Assembly: GCA_052326605.1 (NCBI GenBank)
Contig: JBKQMB010000079.1
Coordinates: 1-64,000 of the forward strand
DNA: 64,000 nt
Origin: Bog-756 sp052326605
GTDB taxonomy: Bacteria > Actinomycetota > Acidimicrobiia > Acidimicrobiales > RAAP-2
Direction: 5' to 3'
Position 1 is the first letter of the stretch. Each line of letters opens with the position of its first letter. A program made the position numbers and the translations under genes. The notes below the pieces were generated by a model that did not search any database, was not told the origin of the DNA, and saw only the letters and a list, made by a program, of their open reading frames with translations. Below, one piece after another: positions 8,088-17,279 of this stretch.

Positions 8088-11036
8088 ATGCCGTACCCGG
8101 GACCAGCGGAGCTCGGCCGAGGCGTCGTCGTGCTTCCCGGGGGCGACCTACTCGACCCGTGGACGTCGTGCCAGTTGGTGAGGGTCGGCGATGCCGAGCT
8201 GGCGGATCCTGTTGCGGCGATCGGCGCGCTCCACCAGGCGTGGCTCGATCGCCGGCCTTTGGTGGTGGAGCTGACGGCGGACCTCGACGCACTGAGGGCT
8301 CCCCAGCGGTACGACGGTCCCGTCCATGGCCTGACGCCCGCATTCGAGTTCGCGGTGGAGCGGCTCCAGTTCCTGGTGTGGGCCAATTCCTACGATGCCA
8401 GGGGCGGTGAGCCGATCTGGTGGCACGGCCGAAAGGCCGCACGCCGATTCGCGGCTGTCGGCGTCGCCGAGGACGGACCGGCCGACATCGTTCTCGCCGA
8501 TGGCACGCCGCTCTATGTCGATGGCGGACCTCCGGATCCACCGTCCATCGCATCCGGAACGGGTGTCGTCCACCGCTGGAGTGCCGAGGAAGGAAGGTTG
8601 GCACCGGGAGCCGACCGTCCCCCCGGAGCCGAGCTTGCACCGGACCAGCTGGCCGCTGTGGGCCACCACTCCGGGGCGGCCCGGGTGATCGCCCCGGCCG
8701 GCTCCGGCAAGACACGGGTGCTGACCGAACGGTTGCGTCATCTCGTCGCCGACCGTGGAGCCCCTCCGGGCACCGTGAGTGCCCTGGCCTACAACACCCG
8801 GGCGGCCGATGAGATGAAGCAGCGGTGCTCCGGGATACTCACGCCCGAAGGGCCGCACATCCGAACCCTCAACAGCACCGGCCTGTGGATCTGCACCGAG
8901 TTCGGATCTACGGGTCGTCCGCGTGTGCTCGAGGAGCTCGCCGTGCGCGATCTCCTTCAGGGACTGTTCGACATTCGGCGCCAGGCGAACACCGACACCG
9001 TCGCCCCCTATATCGGCGCCCTGTCCGCCATCCGGCTCGGGCTCATTTCGCCGGAGGCCGTAGAGGAGGCGATGCCCGATGCATCGGGCATCGCCGAGGG
9101 ATTCGATCGTTACCGTGCCGCCCTGGCGGACCTCGGGGCGGTCGACTTCGACGAGCAGATCTACCGGGCCATCGAGATCCTGGTGACCGATGCCGGTGCC
9201 CGCGCTGCGGCACAGGCCCGGTGTCGCCGCCTACTCGTCGACGAGTTCCAGGACCTCACCCCAGCCCATCTGCTGTTGATCCGGCTGCTCGCCGCCCCGG
9301 GCTATGACTGCTTCGCCGTCGGCGATGACGACCAGGTCATCTATGGCTATTCGGGGGCGACGCCCGAGTTCCTCATCGACTTCCCGCGCTACTTCCCCGG
9401 AGCCGCCCACCATCCGCTCGAAGTCAACTACCGGTGCCCACCGTCGGTGACGGATGCGTCCCGGCACCTCCTCTCCTACAACCACCGGCGCCTCGAGAAG
9501 ACCATCCGCTCGCCGGAGGGTCGAAGTGAAGGCGATCGGGACACTCCCGGTCCGTTGGCGGGGGCGGGTCCCGTGGCAGTCCGGACCGCTCCGGGCGATG
9601 CGCTCGCCGCTTTGGCCGTGGAGATCATCACCGCCTGGCAGGGTTCGGGGGTCGATCCCTCCGACATTGCCGTCCTCGCCCGGGTCAATTCCGCGCTGTT
9701 GCCGGTGCAGGTGGCGTGCATGGAGTCCGGGATCCCGTGCAGTACGCCTCTGGGGGCCAACGTTCTGGCTCGCACGGGCATCCGTACCGCCTTCGCCTAC
9801 CTGCGGATCGGTGCGGACCCCGACCACATCCGGAGGGAAGACGTGCGGGACACGATCCGGCGACCTTCCCGGGGCATCGCCCCGATGGTGGCGGACATGT
9901 TGACGAAAGGACCGGTCACGTCCATCGTGGACATCCGCCGTCTCGCCGGCCGCCTGTCCGGTCGCGATGTCCCGAAGCTGTTGGCCTATGCGGACGACCT
10001 CGACACCGTGGTGCGGGCGACGGGTCAGTCCACCACCGCCGCGCTGCGGGCCATCAGGGTCGGGATCGGGCTCAACGGCACCATGGACGTTCTCGACACC
10101 TCCCGGCGGGAGGCCGATCGTTCGACCCACAGTGACGACCTGGTGGCCCTCGAAGCGGTCGCCGCGCTCCACCCGGATGCGTCCACATTCGAACGATGGC
10201 TGCGGGGCGTCCTCGCCCGGCCGTCGGCCCAGGGTCCGACCGTGCTCCTGTCGACCGTGCACCGCATCAAGGGCAAGGAGTGGGGCCACGTGATCGTGTT
10301 CGGCGCCACTCGGGGGCTCTTCCCCCACCGATTGGGCGACGACGAGGAGGGCGAGCGACGGGTGTTCCACGTGGCGCTCACCCGGGCGAGGACGCAGGTC
10401 GCCGTCCTCGCCGACGCCGAGGCGCCGTCGATGTTCCTGGGCGAGCTCGATGGGAGCAGGCCGCGTCCGACACGCAGGGACACTCCCGGCGAGCGGGGTC
10501 ATGAGCGGACCGGTGGAGGGGCCTCGGCGGCGAGCACTGAGGACAGCACCGGCACTGGCCGCCGGGTGCGGGGAAGCAGCAAGGCGCCGAACGGCCATCA
10601 GCCGGTGCTTCCGACCAAGGAGGCAGTGAAGGGACTGGTGATCGAGCACCGAGGACAGACGGGCAGCATTCTCGAGGTCGGCGCGGACGGAGTGGTGATC
10701 GGGATCGGCGACGCCCGGGTGGAGGTGCAGTTCGGGACGGATGTTCGGTCCGAGGGCCGCACGGTGACGCTCGTTCGACCCGGCGCATCGGGCGCAGATC
10801 CGTCCGCCGAGGCGCCTGCCGCAGAACGTGCGCTGAGGGAATGGCGGTCGGCCGTCGCCAAGAAGGAGGGCGTGCCCGCCTACGTCGTCCTCACCGACAA
10901 AGACCTGGTCGGCATCGCTTCCGATCTCCCGAGGACGCTGCCCGAATTGGCCCGTTGCAGAGGAATCGGACCGCTCCGACTCGAGCGATGGGGGGACGAG
11001 ATCCTCGCCGTCCTCGATGTGATCGGCACGACGTAG
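8088..11036 (+). CDS. UvrD/Rep-type superfamily 1 DNA helicase with C-terminal HRDC-like domain
   Basis: 982 residues. A poorly recognised N-terminal ~190 residues precede the SF1 helicase core. Walker A is APAGSGKTRVLTERL at about 203; motif II is LLVDEFQDLTP near 381; motif III is AVGDDDQVIYGYSGA near 411; motif IV/V elements are VNYRCPPSVT and STVHRIKGKEWGHVIVFGAT near 720; motif VI is RVFHVALTRARTQVAVLAD. After a low-complexity linker with a small beta-rich segment, the end (about 915-980) reads as an HRDC-like domain (YVVLTDKDLVGIASDLP...L-x-R-C-x-G-I-G). The arrangement is close to UvrD2-like mycobacterial helicases, suggesting a 3'-5' repair helicase. Unlike UvrD2, no Cys4 zinc knuckle was seen between core and tail. 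Confidence 0.88.
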   Translation: MPYPGPAELGRGVVVLPGGDLLDPWTSCQLVRVGDAELADPVAAIGALHQAWLDRRPLVVELTADLDALRAPQRYDGPVHGLTPAFEFAVERLQFLVWANSYDARGGEPIWWHGRKAARRFAAVGVAEDGPADIVLADGTPLYVDGGPPDPPSIASGTGVVHRWSAEEGRLAPGADRPPGAELAPDQLAAVGHHSGAARVIAPAGSGKTRVLTERLRHLVADRGAPPGTVSALAYNTRAADEMKQRCSGILTPEGPHIRTLNSTGLWICTEFGSTGRPRVLEELAVRDLLQGLFDIRRQANTDTVAPYIGALSAIRLGLISPEAVEEAMPDASGIAEGFDRYRAALADLGAVDFDEQIYRAIEILVTDAGARAAAQARCRRLLVDEFQDLTPAHLLLIRLLAAPGYDCFAVGDDDQVIYGYSGATPEFLIDFPRYFPGAAHHPLEVNYRCPPSVTDASRHLLSYNHRRLEKTIRSPEGRSEGDRDTPGPLAGAGPVAVRTAPGDALAALAVEIITAWQGSGVDPSDIAVLARVNSALLPVQVACMESGIPCSTPLGANVLARTGIRTAFAYLRIGADPDHIRREDVRDTIRRPSRGIAPMVADMLTKGPVTSIVDIRRLAGRLSGRDVPKLLAYADDLDTVVRATGQSTTAALRAIRVGIGLNGTMDVLDTSRREADRSTHSDDLVALEAVAALHPDASTFERWLRGVLARPSAQGPTVLLSTVHRIKGKEWGHVIVFGATRGLFPHRLGDDEEGERRVFHVALTRARTQVAVLADAEAPSMFLGELDGSRPRPTRRDTPGERGHERTGGGASAASTEDSTGTGRRVRGSSKAPNGHQPVLPTKEAVKGLVIEHRGQTGSILEVGADGVVIGIGDARVEVQFGTDVRSEGRTVTLVRPGASGADPSAEAPAAERALREWRSAVAKKEGVPAYVVLTDKDLVGIASDLPRTLPELARCRGIGPLRLERWGDEILAVLDVIGTT

Positions 11037-11133
11037 CCAGATGGGAGTCCACCGGATCTGCGTGCTCAGCCGCTCGGGCTGAGGACATCGGAGCGGCCCA
11101 TCGGGTCGGGGACGGGTCCGCCCGAGGTTCGGG

Positions 11134-11145
11134 TACCGTGCAGAG
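11134..11145 (+). promoter_or_regulatory. Leaderless promoter, -10 TACCGT
   Basis: TACCGT at 11134-11139, 6 nt spacer, ATG at 11146; no ribosome site is present. Confidence 0.5.
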
Positions 11146-12132
11146 ATGGTCCCCGAGCGCCAAGCACTGAGCGGCTCCGACGTCTCGATTCCGCTGATGG
11201 GCGTGGGGACCTGGGCCTGGGGCGACCGCTCCACGTGGGGCATGGGTGGCTACGACTCCGACCTGACGCGTGACTCGATCCATGAGGCGTGGGACGCGTC
11301 GATCGATGCCGGGGTGACGCTGTTCGACACTGCCGAGGTGTACGGCGGCGGAGAGAGCGAGCGGATCATCGGGGCACTGCTGGCCGGTGACCCCCGACGG
11401 GCTGCGTCGGTCGTCGTCGCCACCAAGTTCATGCCGTCTCCGTGGAAGCTGCAGGTCCGCCAAGCGCTGCTGAAGTCCCTGCGTGCCTCGTTGGGCCGCC
11501 TCGGCCTACCGGCTGTCGACCTCTACCAGATCCACGGTCCCATCAGCCTGCGTTCCCATGGGGTGCTGGCCGATGCCCTGGCAGCCGCGCACCAAGAAGG
11601 CCTGGTGAAGGCGGTGGGCGTCTCGAACTACTCCGTCAAGGAGACCCGGTCCATTGCTTCGGCGCTGCGCAAACGGGGCATGCAGCTGGCCACCAACCAG
11701 ATCGAGTTCTCACTGCTTCGGCGCTCTCCGGAGACGAGTGGCCTGCTGGCGGCTTGCAAAGAGCTCGGTGTGGTGCCGCTCGCATACTCGCCGATCGGCC
11801 AGGGTCGGCTCACCGGCAAGTACTCGGCTTCCCATCCTCCTCCCGGCAAGAGGAATTTCTCCAATCATCCGATGGAGGTCGTCGACGGTGTCGTTGCCGA
11901 GCTGCGGCGCATCGGCGACAAGCACGGGGGGAAGGTGCCGAGCCAGGTCGCCCTGAACTGGGTGATCGCCAAGGGAGTCGCACCGATTCCCGGCGCGAAG
12001 AATCGCCGCCAGGCCGAGGAGAACGCGGGGTCACTCGGCTGGAGTATCGACGACGAGGATCTAGCCCGGCTCGACGAAGCCGCCCTTCCCGGCATCCGGA
12101 GCTTCCAGAACCGAATCTGGCAACACGGCTGA
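11146..12132 (+). CDS. Aldo/keto reductase
   Basis: 328 residues of the AKR (beta/alpha)8 barrel. Visible elements: PLMGVGTWAWGDR, GVTLFDTAEVYGGGESERIIG (catalytic Asp and Tyr), VVATKF (Lys), VDLYQIHGP (active-site His region), VKAVGVSNYSVKETR, LATNQIEFSLLRR, GVVPLAYSPIGQGRLTGKY and the NADPH-binding GVAPIPGAKNRRQAEENAGSLGW. All four catalytic residues (D, Y, K, H) have recognisable positions. It should reduce an aldehyde or ketone with NADPH; the physiological substrate is unknown. The following zincin gene begins 28 nt downstream and may be co-transcribed. Confidence 0.88.
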   Translation: MVPERQALSGSDVSIPLMGVGTWAWGDRSTWGMGGYDSDLTRDSIHEAWDASIDAGVTLFDTAEVYGGGESERIIGALLAGDPRRAASVVVATKFMPSPWKLQVRQALLKSLRASLGRLGLPAVDLYQIHGPISLRSHGVLADALAAAHQEGLVKAVGVSNYSVKETRSIASALRKRGMQLATNQIEFSLLRRSPETSGLLAACKELGVVPLAYSPIGQGRLTGKYSASHPPPGKRNFSNHPMEVVDGVVAELRRIGDKHGGKVPSQVALNWVIAKGVAPIPGAKNRRQAEENAGSLGWSIDDEDLARLDEAALPGIRSFQNRIWQHG

Positions 12133-12160
12133 CCCGCATGCGAAGGGAGAGGGTGTCGGC

Positions 12161-12517
12161 ATGACGTCGGAGATGATCACCGTGTCGGTCGAGCAGTTCG
12201 AGGAGCTGGTGGCCGGCGCGCTCGAGGGGATACCTGCCGGACTCCGCGCGGCGATGGACAACGTCGCTGTCGTAGTGGACGACCTCAGCCCGCCCGGGCG
12301 GATGTTGGGGCTGTACGAAGGGGTCCCGCTCACCCAACGCGGCAACCACTATTCGGCATTCGCTCCCGATCGCATCACCATCTACATGGCAACGATCTGC
12401 GCGATGTGCCGGACAGGACAGGAAGTCGAGGCACTCGTGCGCAAGACGGTCATCCACGAAGTGGGCCACCACTTCGGCATCGATGACCAGAGGCTGAAGG
12501 AGTTGGGCTGGGCGTGA
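12161..12517 (+). CDS. Minimal zinc metallopeptidase-like protein (PF06262, zincin_1 type)
   Basis: 118 residues ending with the metal motif HEVGHHFGIDDQRLKELG, an H-E-x-x-H-x-x-G-x-x-D signature. Upstream features match the small actinobacterial zincin family: VSVEQFEELVAGALEGIPAGL, then L-G-L-Y-E-G-V-P-L-T-x-R and P-D-R-I-T-I-Y. The family is very short for a peptidase and lacks a clear substrate-binding domain, so substrate is unknown. The start has an AAGGGAGAGG ribosome site about 9 nt before ATG 12161. Confidence 0.85.
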   Translation: MTSEMITVSVEQFEELVAGALEGIPAGLRAAMDNVAVVVDDLSPPGRMLGLYEGVPLTQRGNHYSAFAPDRITIYMATICAMCRTGQEVEALVRKTVIHEVGHHFGIDDQRLKELGWA

Positions 12518-12556
12518 AGCGGACAACTGCCCACTGACCCGTTTCGACGCACGAAT

Positions 12557-12646
12557 ATGGACTGCGCCACCATGGATCCCCAGGAGAAGAAGGTTGCGCT
12601 GCGCTCGATCACCTACGGCCTGTATGTGATGACCGCGGCCGGAGCC
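12557..12646 (+). pseudogene. Remnant of a flavin reductase-like (FMN-binding split barrel) gene
   Basis: The frame starting at 12557 begins MDCATMDPQEKKVALRSITY and continues GLYVMTA. The second part closely resembles the N-terminus of flavin-reductase-domain proteins (M-D-P-x-x-K-K-x-x-L-R-x-x-T-Y-G-L-Y-V-x-T-A). Directly after about 30 residues the sequence turns into an Arg/Ala/Cys-rich string (AARSRNACRSCSRIPG) with no family character, and the frame ends at 12763 inside the opposite-strand hydrolase gene. Only the first strand of the domain survives, so this is most likely a deleted or rearranged gene fragment. Confidence 0.55.
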
Positions 12647-12744
12647 GCACGCAGTCGCAACGCGTGCAGGTCCTGCTCGAGGATCCCCGGCGCACGACGC
12701 ACAAGCGCCCGCGCCGGCGCATTCCGGCCCGACGCCTGCCTCGG

Positions 12745-13977
12745 TCAGGTGGTCGAGGAGTAGGACGCGCTCACCCCGGGGAATGCAGTTCCGATGCCCG
12801 GGACGAACCCGGCCGAGGGCGAATCGATCCCGAGACCGTCGCGCATCTGCGCGGTGACGGCCTGGTCGATCAGCGGAAAGGCATTGACCGGATCGACGTC
12901 CGGCGGGAAGCAGCCGTCGGTGGCGAGGGTCGCCAGCGCGCCGAACCCACCGGGGGATCCGGCACTGGCCTTCAGGATGACCACAAGCCGCTGCGAGCCC
13001 GAATGGATGGTGCAGATGTCGTCGAAGACGTTGTGTCCGGCATCCTTGATGACGATCAGCCGCTTGGGGGTGGGAAGCGAGGCGTAGGTCTTCTGCACGC
13101 TTGCCGGTGCCACGATCATGTCGGAGCTGCCGTACATCACGAGACCGGGTTTGTGACCGGTCGGCGGCGTGCCGGGCACGGGGGCAAGTGCCGCGTAGGT
13201 CTTGATCATGGGGTTCCCGGCCAAGGTGATGGTGGCCCCGCCTCCCAGCGAGTGGCCCACGGCGCCCACCTTGGAGAAGTCGAGCAGATGGTCGAGGCGC
13301 CCCCCGCTCGTGGCGTCCTGGGTCTTGAGGAACGACAGGGTCTCACCCAGTGCGGCGGCGGCGTCGTTCGATCCGGGTGCGGAGCTCCCGCTGATCACCG
13401 AGGCCAGGTCCGTCGTCTGCTCGTCGGGCGCGGCAGCCACGAAGCCCCACGTGGCCAAGTGGTCCGTCAGGAAGCTCGACTGCTCGGGATACGACCCGTA
13501 TCCGTGGGCGAAGATCACGACCGGAAATGCATGGGAGGTGTCGCCGCTGGTCGAGGTGTCGTGGGAGATGGGGGCGTCGAGATAGGAGCTCGTGGGAACG
13601 GTGTCCGGCAACGAGGCGAGCGCGGGATTGTCGGCCAGGGAAGCCGGGACCCAGGACTTGATCTGGTACGTGTACGTCGACATGCCCTTGACCGCGGTCT
13701 TGTCGACCGGGTACCAGACCTGCAGTTGGTCCCCGCTGGGCATGGTGTAGCGGGCAGTCCCGGCTGCGTACGGTCCGGGCACGGAGAAGGAGGTGACCGT
13801 GACGGGCGCCGTGCTCGAGGTGGTGGAGGTCGCACTGCTGGAGGAGCAGGCCGTACCGACGAGCGCTACGCACAGGCCGGCGAGCAGGACGGCCGGCCGG
13901 GGGCTCCGGCGGCGGGGGGCGCGTGTCCGAGGGTCCGCTCGACGGACGGGCGGACCGGGCTGTGGGGTGTCGCGCAC
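12745..13977 (-). CDS. Secreted lipoprotein alpha/beta hydrolase (lipase/esterase-like)
   Basis: 411 residues from GTG 13975-13977. An Arg-rich n-region and LLAGLCVALVGTACSSSS form a lipoprotein signal with lipobox V-G-T-A-C. A Ser/Thr linker follows, then an alpha/beta-hydrolase domain: oxyanion-hole strand FPVVIFAHGYGSYPEQS, nucleophile elbow VGAVGHSLGGGATI, an Asp-bearing VMYGSSDMIVAP and the catalytic His in IKDAGHNVFDD. The layout resembles chlorophyllase/PAF-acetylhydrolase-like dienelactone-hydrolase relatives. It should act on the outer face of the membrane on an ester substrate that cannot be specified. The start codon is set by a leaderless -10; the frame stays open another 33 codons upstream. 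Confidence 0.8.
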   Translation of the reverse strand: MRDTPQPGPPVRRADPRTRAPRRRSPRPAVLLAGLCVALVGTACSSSSATSTTSSTAPVTVTSFSVPGPYAAGTARYTMPSGDQLQVWYPVDKTAVKGMSTYTYQIKSWVPASLADNPALASLPDTVPTSSYLDAPISHDTSTSGDTSHAFPVVIFAHGYGSYPEQSSFLTDHLATWGFVAAAPDEQTTDLASVISGSSAPGSNDAAAALGETLSFLKTQDATSGGRLDHLLDFSKVGAVGHSLGGGATITLAGNPMIKTYAALAPVPGTPPTGHKPGLVMYGSSDMIVAPASVQKTYASLPTPKRLIVIKDAGHNVFDDICTIHSGSQRLVVILKASAGSPGGFGALATLATDGCFPPDVDPVNAFPLIDQAVTAQMRDGLGIDSPSAGFVPGIGTAFPGVSASYSSTT

Positions 13978-13990
13978 CGAAAGCACGCTA
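13978..13990 (-). promoter_or_regulatory. Leaderless promoter, -10 TAGCGT
   Basis: Minus-strand TAGCGT (13990-13985), 7 nt spacer, then GTG at 13977. It decides between several in-frame starts of the lipoprotein hydrolase. Confidence 0.5.
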
Positions 13991-14108
13991 ACGGACGGAC
14001 GACGACCAGGCGACCAGTTCGAATCGAGCAGCAATGCGATGGCAACGGTAGAGGCGGGACGGGCGGTAGGGTCCAACCGTAGGGTCCGACGAGTGGAGGT
14101 GATCGGCG

Positions 14109-14741
14109 ATGGCCGAGGCGGAGCAGTTCACGATCGGAGCCGATGCCACCTGCAGCGATGGGGTCTGTGGCGAGGTGAGCCGGGTGGTCGTCGACCCCGT
14201 CGCCCGGGCGGTCACCCATCTCGTCGTGGAGCCGAAGCACCGGCAGGGGCTCGGCCGACTGGTTCCCCTCGATCTTGTCGATGCCACGACGGGCGAGGTG
14301 CGGCTCCGCTGCACCCTGGCGGAGTTCGACGAGCTCGACCAAGCGGAAGAGACGCAGTTCCTGCCGGGGAGCGCCGGATTCGCGGACTACGGACCCGACC
14401 AGGTGATCTGCTGGCCCTACTACGGCGTGGGCGGGAGCATGGGGAGCGTCTCGCAGGCCATCACCTACGACACGGTCCCCTTGGGCGAGGTGGCCGTGCG
14501 CCGAGATGAGGAGGTCCACGCCACCGACGGCGACATCGGACGGGTCGAGGGACTCGTCATGGACCCGGTCAACCACCACGTGACCCACGTTCTCCTCCAG
14601 GAGGGGCATCTGTGGGGCCGCAAGGAGGTGGCCATCCCGATCGGTGCCGTGACCGGGGTCGGGGACGGCATCCAGCTCGCCATCACCAAGCAGGAGGTGG
14701 AGAACCTGCCGTCCGTGGACATCGGTCACCACCACCGCTAG
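14109..14741 (+). CDS. Two-repeat PRC-barrel domain protein
   Basis: 210 residues with two similar halves. The first, ADATCSDGVCGEVSRVVVDP followed by V-T-H-L-V-V-E-P, and the second, VHATDGDIGRVEGLVMDP followed by V-T-H-V-L-L-Q-E, both show the PRC-barrel pattern: D-G-x-x-G-x-V-x-x-x-V-x-D-P, then V-T-H-x-x-x-x, then a strand ending in the PLDLV or PIGAV element. PRC-barrel proteins of this size are common in actinobacteria and proteobacteria and are linked to RNA or complex assembly; no specific role can be given. A GGAGGTG ribosome site precedes ATG 14109, and TAGGGT about 25 nt upstream could be its -10. Confidence 0.75.
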   Translation: MAEAEQFTIGADATCSDGVCGEVSRVVVDPVARAVTHLVVEPKHRQGLGRLVPLDLVDATTGEVRLRCTLAEFDELDQAEETQFLPGSAGFADYGPDQVICWPYYGVGGSMGSVSQAITYDTVPLGEVAVRRDEEVHATDGDIGRVEGLVMDPVNHHVTHVLLQEGHLWGRKEVAIPIGAVTGVGDGIQLAITKQEVENLPSVDIGHHHR

Positions 14742-14896
14742 GTCCGCCGTGCAGCGTCCTCACCGGGCGGGGCGAACGGTGCTCCGGCCGCGGGCCCCGG
14801 TGGGCGTCACGAAGGGAAATGTGATCTGATCTCCGTCAGTGGGGGAGGGGTGACACTGTGTTTCAGGCCGCCAGAGGAGAGGGAGGCGGAGACGGC

Positions 14897-15037
14897 ATGG
14901 AATTGCGATACGAGGTAGGGCGTCAGGCACGGGCGGGGTCGGTGCATCCGCCGGAAGGACGCAGTGCGCTTCCGGGGAACGCCCGCACCCCCGTGGCGGG
15001 GAGTCCCGATGGGAGTGGGTCCGGGGGCCGGTCGTGA
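14897..15037 (+). CDS. Candidate 46-residue leader ORF overlapping the EF-G2 start
   Basis: A short frame beginning MELRYEVGRQARAGSV, 46 codons long, with a purine-rich GAGGAGAGGGAGGCGGAG ribosome region before ATG 14897. Its TGA (15035-15037) overlaps the GTG start of the EF-G-like gene as GTGA, the arrangement used elsewhere in this window for translational coupling. The product is Gly/Ser/Pro/Arg-rich and matches no family I know. It could be a regulatory leader peptide or simply an upstream ORF that delivers ribosomes to the EF-G2 start, which has no good ribosome site of its own. It could also be chance. Confidence 0.4.
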   Translation: MELRYEVGRQARAGSVHPPEGRSALPGNARTPVAGSPDGSGSGGRS

Positions 15038-17172
15038 CGGCGGTCGACACCGACGGCACCGAGCCGCTCTCGGAGCGAGCCGGGCGGGGCCCCGCCGGCC
15101 AGAAGGGCTCCGGCGGCCTTCCGGCGGGCATACGCAACGTCGCCCTGGTCGGGCACCACGGCTCGGGTAAGACCACGTTGGCCGAGGCGCTGCTGTTCGC
15201 CACAGGCGCCATCGTCCGCCCGGGGAAGGTGGACAATGGCTCGACCGTCAGCGACTTCGAGCCCGAGGAGATGAAGTACCACATGTCGCTGTCGCTCGCC
15301 CTCGCCCCGTGCAGGGTGGGTGACGTCAAGCTCAACATCATCGACACCCCTGGGTTCGCCGACTTCTTCGGCGAGGTCAGGGCGGCATGCTCCGTGGTCG
15401 ACCTGGTGGTCCTGGTGGTCAGCGCGGTGGACGGCATCGAGGCGCAGACCGAGGCCGCCTGGGCCCTCGCAGCCGAGCTGGGCATTCCCCGCCTGGTGTT
15501 CGTCAACAAGCTCGACCGGGAGCGGGCCAGCTTCGACCGCACCCTCGGCGAGCTCGTGGAGCGATTCGGCGCCGGCATCGCGCCGTTGGAGCTCCCCGTG
15601 GGAGGGGAGTCCGGCTTCAGGGGGATCGCCGACCTCCTCACCGACACCGCCATCATCTACGACGGTTGGAAGTCGCAGCCGGGGCCGATCCCCGACGATC
15701 TGGCGGCCACCGAGCACGAGGTGCGCGAGCAGCTGGTCGAGGGGATCGTGGTCGGCGACGACGACCTCACCGAGCGCTACCTCGAGGGGGACGTCCCGTC
15801 GACCGCCGAGCTCGAGGCCACGCTCGCCAGCGGGGTCGCCCAGGGTGTCGTGTTCCCCGTGGTGTGCGGATCGGCCACCACCGGTGTGGGCATCGACCGC
15901 CTCGCCACGCTGCTGGCGGAGATTGCGCCGTCCCCCGACTCGCGCCCCCCGATCGAGGTCCGCTCCGGCGACTCCGTGGAGGAGGTGGCGTGTGACCCGG
16001 CGGGCCGGCCGCTCGCCCGCGTGTTCAAGACCATCTCCGATCCCTACGTGGGCAAGATCTCGCTCTTGCGCGTCCTGTCCGGGACCATCCGGCCCGACAG
16101 CGTGCTCACCAATGCCCGTACCCACGGCGATGAGCGGCTCCACGTCCTCGAGCTGCTGCGGGGCAAGGACGCCCAGCCGACCGACGAGGCGCGGGCCGGG
16201 GACATCGTGGCGGTGCCGAAGCTCTCCGACGTCGCCACCGGTGACACCCTCGCGCCCAAGGGCACCGCGCTGCTCGTACCGCCCCCGCCCCCTGAGCCCC
16301 TGGCTCTCTCCGTCGCCATCAGGCCGAAATCGAAAGGCGACGAGGACAAGCTGATGACCGGTCTCCACCGGCTCCAAGAGGAGGATCCGGCCCTCGTGGT
16401 CGAGCGGGTCGACGAGACGCACCAGACCATCCTCCGGGGTACGGGCGAGACCCATCTGGCCGTTGCGGCCGACCGGCTGGCGCGCAAGTTCGGCGTCGAG
16501 GTGATCACCGAGGAGGTGCTCGTCCCCTATCGCGAGAGCATCACGGCCCGGGCCGAGGCGGAGGGCAAGTACAAGAAGCAGTCCGGTGGTCACGGACAGT
16601 ACGGCGTGGCGTCGGTCTGCATCGAGCCCGTCGGGCGCGGCGAGGGCTTCCGCTTCGTCGACCGGGTCGTGGGCGGTGCCATCCCCAGGCAGTACATCCC
16701 GGCGGTGGAGAAGGGAATCATCGAGGCCATGGGGCAAGGCGGCCCGCACGGCTATCCGGTGGTCGACGTGCAGGTGACCTGCCTCGACGGCAAGTACCAC
16801 CCCGTGGACTCGTCGGAGATGAGCTTCAGGATGGCTGGTTCGCTCGCGTTCAAGGAAGCCATGGCCAAGGCGGGCCCTATCCTCCTCGAGCCCATCTCGC
16901 TCCTCGAGGTGACCGTCCCCGCCAGCATGCAGGGCAACGTGCTCGGCGACCTCAATGCCCGCCGCGGCCGGGTGCAGGGCACCGACACGTTGGTGGCGGG
17001 TGTGCAGAAGATCACGGCACTGGTGCCCACCGCCGAGATCCAGCGCTACGCCGTCGACCTCCGCTCCCTCACCGGGGGCAGGGGCCGGTTCCGTGCCGAG
17101 CACGACCACTACGACGTGATGCCCCCGAACCTCGTCGAACGGATGGTGAAGGCCCAGGCCGACCAGCGCTGA
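15034..17172 (+). CDS. fusA2: Elongation factor G-like GTPase (EF-G2 type)
   Basis: 712 residues with the EF-G domain order. G1 is ALVGHHGSGKTTLAEALLF, followed by G2/switch I with DFEPEEMKYHMS (classical EF-G has a R-G-I-T motif here, replaced in this subfamily), G3 is NIIDTPGFADFF (classical D-T-P-G-H has F for H), and G4 is VFVNKLDRER. Domains II-V follow, with GGHGQYGVASV and the domain IV loop around SEMSFRMAGSLAFKEAM. The histidine-free G3 loop and altered switch are typical of the EF-G-like paralogue (mycobacterial FusA2), whose role in translation is unclear; it is unlikely to be the main translocase. GTG 15034 overlaps the stop of the preceding small ORF. Confidence 0.85.
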   Translation: MTAVDTDGTEPLSERAGRGPAGQKGSGGLPAGIRNVALVGHHGSGKTTLAEALLFATGAIVRPGKVDNGSTVSDFEPEEMKYHMSLSLALAPCRVGDVKLNIIDTPGFADFFGEVRAACSVVDLVVLVVSAVDGIEAQTEAAWALAAELGIPRLVFVNKLDRERASFDRTLGELVERFGAGIAPLELPVGGESGFRGIADLLTDTAIIYDGWKSQPGPIPDDLAATEHEVREQLVEGIVVGDDDLTERYLEGDVPSTAELEATLASGVAQGVVFPVVCGSATTGVGIDRLATLLAEIAPSPDSRPPIEVRSGDSVEEVACDPAGRPLARVFKTISDPYVGKISLLRVLSGTIRPDSVLTNARTHGDERLHVLELLRGKDAQPTDEARAGDIVAVPKLSDVATGDTLAPKGTALLVPPPPPEPLALSVAIRPKSKGDEDKLMTGLHRLQEEDPALVVERVDETHQTILRGTGETHLAVAADRLARKFGVEVITEEVLVPYRESITARAEAEGKYKKQSGGHGQYGVASVCIEPVGRGEGFRFVDRVVGGAIPRQYIPAVEKGIIEAMGQGGPHGYPVVDVQVTCLDGKYHPVDSSEMSFRMAGSLAFKEAMAKAGPILLEPISLLEVTVPASMQGNVLGDLNARRGRVQGTDTLVAGVQKITALVPTAEIQRYAVDLRSLTGGRGRFRAEHDHYDVMPPNLVERMVKAQADQR

Positions 17173-17279
17173 CGACGCTTCTCCGTTGTCACTGGTTACT
17201 CTCGACGACGGAGATGTGCCCGCCTCTGTGAGCACCGGACGGGGAGTACGAAGATCGCCCCACTGGAGTACCGACAGCC

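Noticed and set aside
17197..17231. Five-codon ORF (ATG TGC CCG CCT CTG TGA) after TACTCT upstream of the L,D-transpeptidase gene
   Set aside because: Its spacing from the -10 is 11 nt and it does not overlap the main start, so coupling is not supported.
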